A DNA stretch of 64,000 nucleotides from Notospermus geniculatus (taxonomy: Eukaryota; Nemertea; Pilidiophora; Heteronemertea; Lineidae): contig NMRB01000592.1 in NCBI GenBank assembly GCA_002633025.1, positions 68,451 through 132,450 on the forward strand. The letters run 5' to 3'. Every line of letters begins with the position of its first letter. Within the stretch, counting starts at the first letter, position 1. The notes under the pieces are model-generated. The model ran no database searches. It was not told where the DNA came from and worked only from the letters and a program-made list of their open reading frames with translations. Positions 37,601-49,600 of this stretch are shown piece by piece. The translations under genes were made by a program, and so were the position numbers.

Positions 37601-40600
37601 AAAAGAAAAGGAGCCAGAAACCAAGATCAATAAGAATATTATTAATAAGAAAAAGATCGAGTCCAAGTTGGATGTTGGGAAGACGACGCCACCTCGTGAG
37701 GAAAGAAAGAGTCCAATTGCGTCGGATAAAGGTTCCCCGGAGAATGATCCCCCGAAAATTTTCAAACGGACTCCGGTAAAGAATAAATGGGATGATATAA
37801 TGTCGAAGATAACGGAGAATAAGGATAAACCGAAGGCGAAGAAGGAGGTGAAGAGTCGGTTGGATACTCACATGACTGCTTCACCGGTGGTGAAGGTTTC
37901 TAAAGTTGAGAAACGGGAAGTGAATAATGATAGTAAAGAATTGACGAAGCGGCGTATGAGTGCGCCCACGGTGCCCAATTATAGCGCAGTTAAAAGTAAA
38001 CTGAACACGCAGTCGCGGAAGATGTCGCTGCACCCTGTGGTGAAGAAGGATAATGACAGTCGGGCAAGTTCTGTTCACAGCAGTCGGTCGGATCTTAATA
38101 ACGGCGCTTCTGATGGATCTACGAAGGCCAAAAAGTGTGAGTACAGCTTCATTGTGAACAAGTGGGTGTAATATACATGTAGTGGCCTTGGCATTACAGA
38201 CACAACAGTCTGCTGTGAGCCCTGGTAGTGCCAGATATGATAAATTTCTGAGAACCAGCAGCCAAATTTTGTGTACCCCATGTTGTTGCATGGCACTTGC
38301 AAGTGCATTTGGCACTTCAGGTGCCAAATCCCAGTTTCGTGGGACAACGGGTAGTGATGCACAGTGCCATGGGTTTTTTTGCACCCAAGTGGGGTGATGC
38401 TATTATCAAGTGAAATTTCATCAGGCTCAAAGTCTGTGTCATGGCATTGATGTGATTGTTCCACTTCAGCTGCACTCAGCACCCAAGCAAACCCATGGAT
38501 AAAGTTCTGGCACTGAAATGATTATGATATGAATACCGGTAAATGTAAAGACATACAATGTTACTATATTACCTTTCTTTTATTAGCTGACAAACCTGCG
38601 AACCAGAAGTTGAACTCCTTACGCAAGAAGTCACCCAGCACGGCAAGCTTACACTCGGACACCTCACAGGTGAGTGGAAAGGCCAAACTTGGCTAACACT
38701 TGAGTCTGGGTCAAACAAACCAATATGTGACCCGGCACAACAAAATGACTTGGAAGTCGCACAGAAGAAGACTGAAGGTGACACCAGACAACAACTACAG
38801 AAATCGACAAAGTCAAAAATTTCACAATGGGCAGACAGTCCTGAAATCAACCTACTGTTGGTGTCACCTTGGACATGTTGGGTCGTCTTCTGTGCGGATT
38901 TCGACTCGTTTTGTCATGCCGGGTCACATAATGGTATCCAAGACCAAGTCCATGGAAAGGTTGGTCTGAGTTTGACGCAGGTACATGTATTGAGTCTTCC
39001 TTTTGTGCTAGAACATTACACACATTCGTTCAGTTTCACCAACTGAAATTCATCAGTAGGATTCTGATGGCAGCTAGAATCCAGCAGCAACGGTATTATA
39101 ATATTAACTTCAAGAGGAATGCCACTAATGGATTTTCATGGGAGTGGGGGGTCATTTTGAAACTGGAGCGTTCTATACTAATACGAGTTGCATGGCGTGC
39201 CCTCTTGAATGTTTGGGTGTTGTTTTAGAAGGCATATTTTACGAAGTTCTTACTATCGTTTTATCCTACGTGGGCATGGTGGTGTCGTCACCAGAGTAGT
39301 GACCCAGCATTGAGAACAATGGACTCATTTCCAGTTTAGAGCCTTTGTTCTTGCTGATAGATCAACAATAACCACTGCAATATCGAGATAATCTCCATGG
39401 ATACTGTTTGCCGTCCTGTTATTATATTCTCTCTTGTGTTCAATTCAATCCATGATATTGGCCAAGAAATATTGAATTTTTTTTTGCAAAATACTGTATA
39501 ACTTGTGAAAGGCATGGTGTTGTAACTTACTTCATGACCAACATCCTGTAGATGCCCCTTATTTTAACCATTTTGTTGCTTATAGATTTTCATTGGCTAT
39601 TCTTGATTTCGATACGTGGTTTATGCACACCTTTAAAGTTCTTGAAAAGTCGGACCAAATCCTGAAATGTTCAGAGGCATTTAAGACAATCCTCTAACAC
39701 TTTCACCGCCAGAGTGTTTTCAACATTTTTTTAACATTTACCTAATTTTAATACAAAGTATCTCAATACAGGAAGGCGATAATTCCTAACACAATATACC
39801 AGCAGAACAAGGAAGTCGCCAGCTTCATTTTGATACCAATATATCTGCTATCAGTATGAAACTTTTATGAACATACATGTAGTCTGTAAATAGGGCCGTT
39901 TTTTTTCATTTTTTCCACGAATATCAGAAAAAATTAGAAAAATGCATTAGCGGCCATATTACGTAATGCATTCTTCAATAAAACAGATATTTCAAAACGA
40001 TGTTACTCCAAAACCATTTGACCGATCTTCACGAAATTTTCTCCAGTTGTTCATGGTACTGCCATCTATATTACTGTGCAAAAACCACAAAAAAACAGAA
40101 AAAAACGGAAATTTCCGTTTTTGGCGGTGAAAGTGTTAAAGTTCTTGAAGTCGGACCAAATCCTGAAATGTTCAGAGGCATTTTAAAAAGTCATAAGTGA
40201 AAATCCTCAGTATGCTGTTCTATTTTAATCAGCTGAAATGTATGAACCATGTATTACCACCGGTATGTTACTAATTTATCTCATTTCCTTTGTCTAACAT
40301 CCCTGCTGGTGTCCTAGTCCAATCCCTATACTAACTGATTCATCCTCTGAGGGCTGTTGACAAGTGCAACAAAAGTGTCCCCATTAGAAGGGTCAATATC
40401 TGGACCCTTTGACAGATGCCCAACATCGAGCATCAAAATCTTTTGGATGGTTCCTTAGTTGGGTCAAGTAAGAGTATAGCAGGCCAGGCAGTGAGAAGTG
40501 ACACATCTCCATACATTGCTACTTATTCCATGCACACACTCAGTGCACTTTCCACGGCTTGGCCCACTATGCTCTACTTGAGCTGTCCTCAGTCCTTCGG

Positions 40601-43600
40601 ACCTTGTGCTCACAGAATTCCTTCCCAGCTACAGTATGTTGCTTCTTTCAGCGTTCCCTTGGGCGAGTCCTGTTACAATCCATCCCTGTCCCTTGCTGAT
40701 CTTCAGTGTGGTAGTTTATCAGTCATTCCAGCGTCCTCTCCACAGCCTTATCCCAGCAGTTCCTCTGCCAGTCAGATGACCACCTGTGTTGGCATGAGCG
40801 CCCCCGAAAGCATTTCTCACCCAAGTACTTGGTCCAAGCCACTGTGTGTCTTCTACAGTTGGTGGAACTTTATGACTTGTTTTGTTGTCAAGAAAGGTGA
40901 TGGTGTCAGTTTTGCCCACTAATTAAATTCTGCTGAATAATGTGAACGTCTCTTTTGTAAGTCCGAGAATATCTGCAGAAACCCCAATCTCAGGGTTATT
41001 GTTAATTTAGGGTCATTGTTAGGGTCAGGCGTCAGGGTGGGGGACAATGCAAAAATGCCTTAAATCTGTGTTGCTGAAGGTTCCCTTTGTCCTAAAACCT
41101 ACCACAGTGGTTTTCTGTGCAGTTTCATTCCAAAGCCTTTGTACACAGCTACATTGCACAGATGAACACGTCTTGGCCAGGGGCCCACATGATGTGGACT
41201 TGGGGCCGTATGCATAAAACATCTTAAGTGAAAGATTTCCCTTATCTTTTGTTTGGAACAATAGTTTAAGGGAAATTTTACACTTAAGATGTTTTGTGCA
41301 TACGGCGCCTGGTCTACCAGTAATATCTTGGTCAAGTTGGTAACAGTTAACCTCCCTAGTCTCAATCTCTGAATTAGATCCTATCTGATGTATAGCCTGA
41401 GAGTGGTCCATACACTTCACAAAAACACCTAAATATTAAAGTTCATTGAACCGAGGTGAAAAAAAATCAAGCTACGGCAACATTCCAAAGCAATCTTTTT
41501 CAAATTATTTATTCATTTATCTGGCTCTGGCTACCTGTCTCAAGATACCACAGAGATGTATCTTCCGATGGACCATCATCTTACCATCAAAGGTAGCTAG
41601 CTACACCAGGAAAAGATCCAGTTATTAGTCCATCATAAATATCGTGTTGCTATCTTATTAGACAGGATTTCCGTGGTAGGCCATCTAAACATGAGTTTCG
41701 ATCTTGTTAGCTTTCAAATCTCTGGTGGATTTACCCATATTGATTTGGCGGTTTCTGTAACAAGTGGAAATTGATCGTCATTGGAGCTGCTCCCCTGGAA
41801 ATTGCCTGTACTTTACGTTTGCAAACTCATCAACTTCAGGGCTCTGTGAAGACTTCTGGACCCAAAACAGTCACAAATTCTGTCAATTTTGCATCATCTC
41901 AGTAAAGGCACATGACTGTAATAGAAACCTGCTTGATTTTCATCACGACTTTGCGGCGCAGCGAGCGGTTTGACCAAAGACGTCAGAAACATCAAAGCAA
42001 TGCATGTAACATCTCAGAATGATGTCCTTGAGGTACCGGTAGTGTTGGTGTAACGGGGACCATACTTCGAAAAAGAGGTACAACTGCTGACAGCGCCGCC
42101 AAGTGGCAGTAATTTGCAGGTCCCCCATTTGCCATAGCACTGTTCATGGCTCAAGCAGTGTTCAAGTATCTCAGCTTGATGGAGTAGCCTTTTGCGATTT
42201 ACTTAGCTTTACCTGATAAATAAAGCTGATACTGATTTATTTATTTATCTAAAGAGTACCGGGGTAACTATTGGCATTTTACAGCTCGGCTTATCTCAAT
42301 TCAACAACAAAATCCATGGAAACACATGAAAAATAAGCTGAATTCTTCCCAGTTTTTGTTCACCGTGGGATCCGATTTCATTCTTGATAAATCTTCGAGG
42401 GTGTGAATCAGACATTTCTTAGACATGAATCTCTTTCATCCTATGAGGTCAGCTCTACATGTGGCCGATGCCAGCAGCTGCACATGGTCTCCATCTTGTG
42501 ATTTGGCTACCTAACCAACGCAGTGCCAAAGCATGGAAGTCACCAGCACTCGTCATCGATAGGCCTATTGTGATCACATTGGCCTACCAACTACTCAATG
42601 AAAGTACCGGTAGTATTAAGTCCCAATGGCAAAACTGGTTCATCCTTGAATCCCAATTACCATTCATTTTCCTGCTTTCAGTTTGTTTTCCAAGCCAGAT
42701 TCAAACATATTTTCCATGTTACAAGTCCCAGTTTCAGTTGATTTTCATGCTTTCAGTTTAAAACCCAGAATATGAAACAATGCCTACATGATGTAGAATC
42801 AGTGTGTTAAGTCTGTACATGCCTCAAATCCCAATTACACTTCACTTCCTTGCTTCTTGTCCATTATCTTGATTCAGATCAGTTCAAATCCTGTGAAAAT
42901 CCCATTCCAGTTCATTTCTACGCATTAAGTCCAGTTCGTGCAAATCCCACTCCCAAACTGTTGTCACCTTGTCGGCTGTAAAAATCGAGGCTTTATCTGC
43001 ATTGTCCTGATATGTTCTGCTACAGTTGACTATTGTTTCTATCTCTGTTGCTTAACAGAAGAAGGGAGTCCGATTCCAGTTGCCTCCTGATAAGAATGGC
43101 AAAAGACATGTAAGTTTCACCGTCTTGTCTAAGTGTCAACAAGTTTTGCAGGCAAAGCTTTGCACAGAAGAGGCCGGAAGAACTTTATGTAGTGCACAGA
43201 GTATTAGCTTGCCGAAGCTTCTGCCTGCTGTCCAGTTGATTTCTTTTGTGATGTCTGCAGCCTGTGAAATATACCAAAACCAGTTGTCCAAGGTGTGGCA
43301 CTGTGGTACCCCTGTCGCTCCTGAGTGGATGGTGCCTAGCTAGCTGTTGTAAATAAGCCTTTGCTTTTTTGCACCAAATAATTTCTAGAGGGGTATCTAT
43401 GCTGCCGCTTACATCACTCCTGATGGTTTTGGACAACTTTCTTTGTTCGTGCAGGCATTCTCAGATGTCATTGAAAACGCCAGCTGGATTGCAGAACATG
43501 AAGGCAAAAATGTAAGCTATTACTTCTGTAAGTTCATGGGATCCCTACAGAGGCCTACTTGATCTAAATAACGTTACGGACACTAAAAGAGCCTTGTGAT

Positions 43601-46600
43601 TGGGGTTTGTGGGCTGTCGAAGCAAACCAGTTATGTCTCTGCTGCTCTCAGTTGGTACTGACACTGCCATCTGGTGTGCTTGTGTTGAACCAACTCACCC
43701 AACCTCCCTGGTTACCAACACTATACACAACAAATAAAACAAGAACATTCTAAAGGCACTCTAATCTCCACGTGATAGTTTTCTTGTCCAAGTTGGTTCT
43801 CCAGAGCAACTCAGTCATAGAAGGTGATTGGCAGTTGTTTGTGTCAAGCTGGAAGGAAAACAACAATGGTGAATTGCCCATAAAAACTTTCACGAGAAGG
43901 AGTGCCTTGAATCAAACCGCTGCCCTGCAATTTGCTGTCTTCTCCTTGTGCCTACACTTAGTCCCAAAAACTGGCCAAATACGCCCAATATTTAATCTAC
44001 ATTTCATCTGTATCAGATTACATAATGGATACTTTGAATTGTGCTGTTTTACACACATCTTGGAGTGAACACTTGTCAAGTTAGTCCACACGCACCGTAG
44101 AGAAGTTGTGAATGTGATTGGGTATGGTATTGTTTCCTTAGGCTCCTGTTCCATAGAAGTTCACGTTGCACTTTTCACGCGTGACGCTTCACGTTTTCCT
44201 TTCGTTCCTCAGAGAAAGCATGCCACAGGACAGGTAATGTGTGTCTCGTTGTGTGCTGAATCGAGGAACGAAAGGAAAACATGATGCGTCACACGTGAAA
44301 AGTGCAACGTGAACTTCTATGGAACAAGAGCCTTAGAAAGTTTCAGTATTACATCAACCTGTCCCACAATAGTTCAAGTGTCATTTCGCCTGTAACAACT
44401 CTTAGACCACAATGCCTGTCCTGTGACAAAGGACTGGTACAGGTGTACATGTATTATGTCCTCACAACATACTGGTAGTCTTCGGTGTACTTCGTCTCTT
44501 TTTTGTGATTATTTTCCTCATTTTTTTGCATCAGAATGTCGTCACCATGTTTTTTCTGATGGCAGTATACTCAGTGGCACACTGGTCTAGGACTTGGTCT
44601 CTCATGATATGCTTTCAGAACACTTCCTATTCCTTCATGCAAAGCAAAATAGATGGCTTAATTACTTTTAATTGCTAGAATACTTTACATACAGCATGCA
44701 TTTATCAAACTTGGCTAATGACAGTAAAATCTCCTCTGTCCAGTTTATCATTTATTTGCCCTCGGAATGGAGCCATTTTAGTCCCTGCTTCTGCTGTGTC
44801 GTAGCGAAGTAGCAAGTTCCAATTAAGTTTATTTACCCTCTAGTCTCCTACACCATCAAAATTATCTCACTCTTTTCCTAAGTCGAACCATGCCTTTTAA
44901 ATGACCCTTTGACCATTCAATTTCTCCCAACTGGCTCCGAAAATCCTTGATTTTTGTACTCAGACAAATCTGAATCGTATGTAATCATTTGATGATCTGA
45001 ATGTACCTCTTAGAGCGTAGGCCCGTTACCTCGTGTGTCTGATGTAATTCTGCGATCGGTGATGGAGAATTTCGCACTGCAAGATGATATTTTTCCAAAA
45101 AGTGTTATTTCTTGGTTAGAAGTAGGGAGTGCCACCTGCATGGGTTTTGTTTCTTTGTTGTTTTTGTGGTGGATGGCTTGTACTGGTAGGAAGGAAAAAT
45201 GATTCTTAATGTGTTTTTTTACGAAAAAGTATTCTCATAAAGTTGTGTTGTGATCTTTTGGTTGTCTAGTCAAATGTGCTATCGGTGACGGCGAAACAGC
45301 AAACGTGTGTTGGAAAAGTAGACCAGGTTAGTGAAATTGGTGATTCCATGCAGTAGAATGGGTTGAGGACTTTTCATTCGCTTTTCAGTCCTAGAGGGCA
45401 GTAGATCTGTTTGCATGATTTGGTTGAAACCTAATCTCTAAACCTGCTTGTTGTGGAAGATCTAATCTTTATACTGATACTGTACCAGTAGTTTTCTTCA
45501 AATAACCTTTAACCACTGGTAAATGAACTGTCGGATAAATGACACAGCCGTAGGAAAAAACTGCGTCCGGAGGCCCTTGGTAACATCACTTCAAGGATTA
45601 ATTTCCTATGTGGAAATTTGGGTCTTATCAAGAATGCTTTCTAACTTTCTCATCCTGCATGCCCATAATATACTGATCTACCATTTTGGCTTGCATTTGA
45701 AAAGAAAAATTTCCTCAGAAACTTCAAGCCACAATATGAGATTTGAGGAAAATCACTACGCTGTCCCTATGCAGTGACGACACAAATGGAGGGTATATGG
45801 CCTCTGAAACATTAGCTTTGCTGATAGTTGGAACACGTGCGGAGTGGGATGTATGGGATTCGGTGTTTATGGGGTTCTTTGTATGGGATGTCCATACAAC
45901 TTATCCTGAAAGCGAAATTCCAACCCCTCTCTGATGAAGAAGGTTAAAGGCCTCAGCACACCTGTGCCATTCACGCTGCTTTCGATAGTAAATGCTTTGT
46001 CATTTTCCACCGTGCTGCTCTGTACAGTGGTCGTATCCAAAAATCGCACCGCAATCCGGACAAGTGTGTAGAGGTCTTTAGGACTTGTGCTGAGACTACT
46101 AGAAGTGATGTGTGGAGCTGTTTTTCCTGGATGTTTTACTACAGTAGAGCATGGTTTTGGTTCCTTGCATCTGCATGCCTTCTTGTTAGTCGTTTTGTAG
46201 ACATTTGCATGGTCCTTCTCTGTTTTCTTCTAGATCTCAATATCCACTGTCTCCCAGGTTTCCACGACCGACTCCATACGCAGCAAGACCGACAAGGTCA
46301 ACCAGACCAAGGCCAGAATAAACCAGAAACGTCAGTCGATCACTGAGATAAGCCGTCACAACTCGCCATCTCCATCAAAAGGTAGGTTTGCAGTTTTTCA
46401 TCTGAAAATCTTTCTAAAATTTATTCATGCAAAAATTTTGCCGTATGGTTTCTTATTGAATGAAAGTTGCCTACTGCTGTTTCTGGGACATCCAATACAA
46501 GGAAGTGAGCTGCCCTTCTGGCCACAGGAGAGACGGAAAGAAGACGAAGGTGGATTGTGGTGAACATTTCAGGATACTCTCAAGACTGATGAAGGCCAAT

Positions 46601-49600
46601 CTTTTGGAGGACATGGATCAAACTTACTCAAATATCAATGTGGTGGCCATCATCAAGTGCAGGAAGATGACATAAGTGGGACAAGCTGTCCTGATGGTTA
46701 CAGCAGAGACTGAAAGAACTAGAGGTTGGATAAGATGAGCATTTCAGGATGCATCCAAGACTGATAGGCTGCCATTCAAAATGCCATGGAGTAGTCGAAG
46801 ATTACAAGTGTGACCGTGTTTGATGGACTCTTCATGGCGGAGAGGAGGGAGGCGTGATGGTTACACTTCTCCCAGTGTTCAAAGAAAGTCCATTTTGATG
46901 CTGCAGGATATGACCTTAGAGAGGTCAAGACGTGACCTTAGAGAGGTCAAGATGTGACCGTAGAGAGGTCAAGATTTGACCTTAGAGAGGTCAAGATGTG
47001 ACCTTAGAGAGGTCAAGATGTGACCTTAGAGAGGTCAAGATGTGACCTTAAAGATGTGACCTTAGAGAGGTCAAGATGGAACTGGAGGGAAGTCAACTCA
47101 GCCTTTGCAGTACTCTTTCATAAACAGATTTCACGTAGGCCTAGACTGCACCACATCTTTCCAAACAGGGTCATTTGTACAGTGTGTAACTGAAACCCTT
47201 TACACAACCAATATGGTTGCCATGGTGATTCAGGCATCTTCTCCATTGTCCTTTTCTCCATCAGTCTTCAAGCCTACGAACCTGGGCTTAGGCCTATCGT
47301 GCTGTGTAATGTTACATCGCATTGTACATGGTTCGTCAACAAATGTGCAGGCTTGAAAGACTGTCCGGGCCTGGTTGGTCACAGCTATTGTTGTCTTTCG
47401 ATCTTGGCATTGTCTTCTTCAGCTACACTAGGCCCAGATTGGTTGAGATTGGGCTCTTGCTTCTGATGAACTAAATGAGCATAAGTAGGAGAGTACTTCA
47501 GTAAGACTGCATTTGGAGTCTCCCTTCACTTGGCGCCAGTAGCATTATAGAGGCTATGCACGCGACGTCATCAGCGAGGTGACGCCATGTTGGATGGAAC
47601 GTTGTGACATGCTGACGCAGTGCATCTGACCACGTGCTCCGTCCATTTTCCATCCAACACGTGGCGTCATACCCATTGATGACGTCATTTGATGACGTCA
47701 GTGCATAGCCTCAAAAACAACAGTGGTCGGAGGAGCATGATCAAAAGAAAGGTTCAGCTGTAGAAACCGAGTCATTCTGATAAGTATTTCACATGTGTGG
47801 AAGCGGCATGGACTGTACCTCGCTTCCAACTTCCACAACCATCACAGCTTCATGGACTGCTGTACCTGACTTCCAAGATCTTCATACTATCACAGCCTAT
47901 TACATGTGAAAGTGGCATGGACTGTACCTCACTTCCAACTTCCACAGCCAGCTTCGTGGACTGCTGTACCCAATTTCCAAGTTCCTCATATCGCAGCCTG
48001 CTACATTGTGAAAGTGGCATGGACTGCTCTACCTGACTTCCAACTTCCACAGGCAGCCATCACATCTTCCCTCCCAGCATGGTCTCTTCAACAAGTGGTC
48101 CATTCATCATTTCATTAGCCAAGGTGATATCAATATCATGAATAGGCAATGCTATGTATACCGACAGCAAGATTGCGATCAGGGGTACATACTCTTTAGT
48201 CCTGTCCCATTAGACTGAATTTATCATCATTTAGTAAAAAGCAATGATTGATGCTTCGCTTTACTGGATCGTTAGAAAATATTCACGTCGCCATGGCAAC
48301 TGAGGCTGATGCAGGATATTTGAACGTTGGTTGTTAGATTGGTGAATAATAACTACGGATGTTATGGGTGTGCGGCGCAGTCATGGACTTGATTCTTTAG
48401 CGATATTAGGTGGGCTTTTCTGGTAAATGGAATATAATACTGTTCCTGCGATGTTGGTCTCAGTCCTGGTGCATAGATGCTCAGTCCGACTTGCCTAGTT
48501 TCTCCGATGGGCTAAAATTAGGGGAATTAAAACCCGAGACTGTGGACAACGTGTCCCTGTTGGGTCATATGTAGAGAAAACACGCAACAGTGACCTGATC
48601 ATTACTTATTTACAGCCCATTGACTCCTGGTATGCATGGATGGACTGGATTGACTGTGTTTCCATGGCAACCTTGCCGACATCATCAATAATGAGATGCA
48701 TAAAATATGGGTCTGGGTTTTGTATAATTGTCTCTCTACCAGCTTGATGTCTGACTTAAATCGTTTACTCTACCAGGTTTTCAACCAAAAACCAAGCCCC
48801 AGAATTGAAGCCCGAACTGAAAACCAAGCTCCAGAATTGAAGCCCAAATTCAAAACCAAGCCCCAGAATTGAATGCTGAATGCAAAACCAAGCCCCGGAA
48901 TTGTGAAGCGCAGCTCGAACTCAAAACCAAGCCTCAGAATTCAAGCCCGAACTCAAAACCAAGCCCCAGAATTCAAGCCCGAACTCAAAACCAAGCCCCA
49001 GAATTCAAGCCCGAACTCAAAACCAAGCCCCAGAATTCAAGCCCAAACTCAAAACCAAGCCCCAGACATGCCAGAATTCAAGCCCGAACTCAAAACCAAG
49101 CCCCAGAATTCAAGTCCGAACCCAAAACCAAGCCCCAAAATTGAAGCCCGAACTCAAAACCATGGTCCAGAAAAGTAAGAGTAGGAAACGAACAATTGTG
49201 CAAAAATCATTGATTTGATGTGTCAATCGAGTTAGCAGTGTCTCCCAGTCAATGATTAATGAATGAATTGCCTAATGTCATTCACAATGCAGTGACTCAA
49301 CCACACCTAATACTAGATGATCTCTTTGCCAGACAGTATTGAGGTGGCTAGGCCATATCCATTTTCCGCAGCCAGCCAGTTGAGAGGGAGATTTTCCTCG
49401 AAGAGCATTGATTGGTCATGAAGTAGACGACCCTAAACAGAATGGTTGAAAACAGCATAATCTGTGACTTCAGTACCGGCGGAATACCCCTCTTACATTA
49501 AAAACCACCTGTCTTGCCAACAATACGAAGATTCTCCGCAGCCCACGTGGTTGTTACAGGAATCTGCTGTCACCATGACAACCTAGAGATTATGACTCGA

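Noticed and set aside
40416-40922. 168-codon open frame, the longest outside the two genes
   Set aside because: Ser/Pro-rich, no recognisable motif, no convincing splice or start context, and inside an intron of the CAP-Gly gene. It is likely a chance frame.
46909-47077. CRISPR-like regular repeats
   Set aside because: Units are contiguous tandem repeats without unique spacers, in a eukaryotic intron.
48869-49178. Two overlapping frames of 91 and 101 codons in a Lys/Pro/Gln-rich repeat
   Set aside because: They are by-products of a 32-bp minisatellite. In the phase required by the host gene the sequence stops at once.
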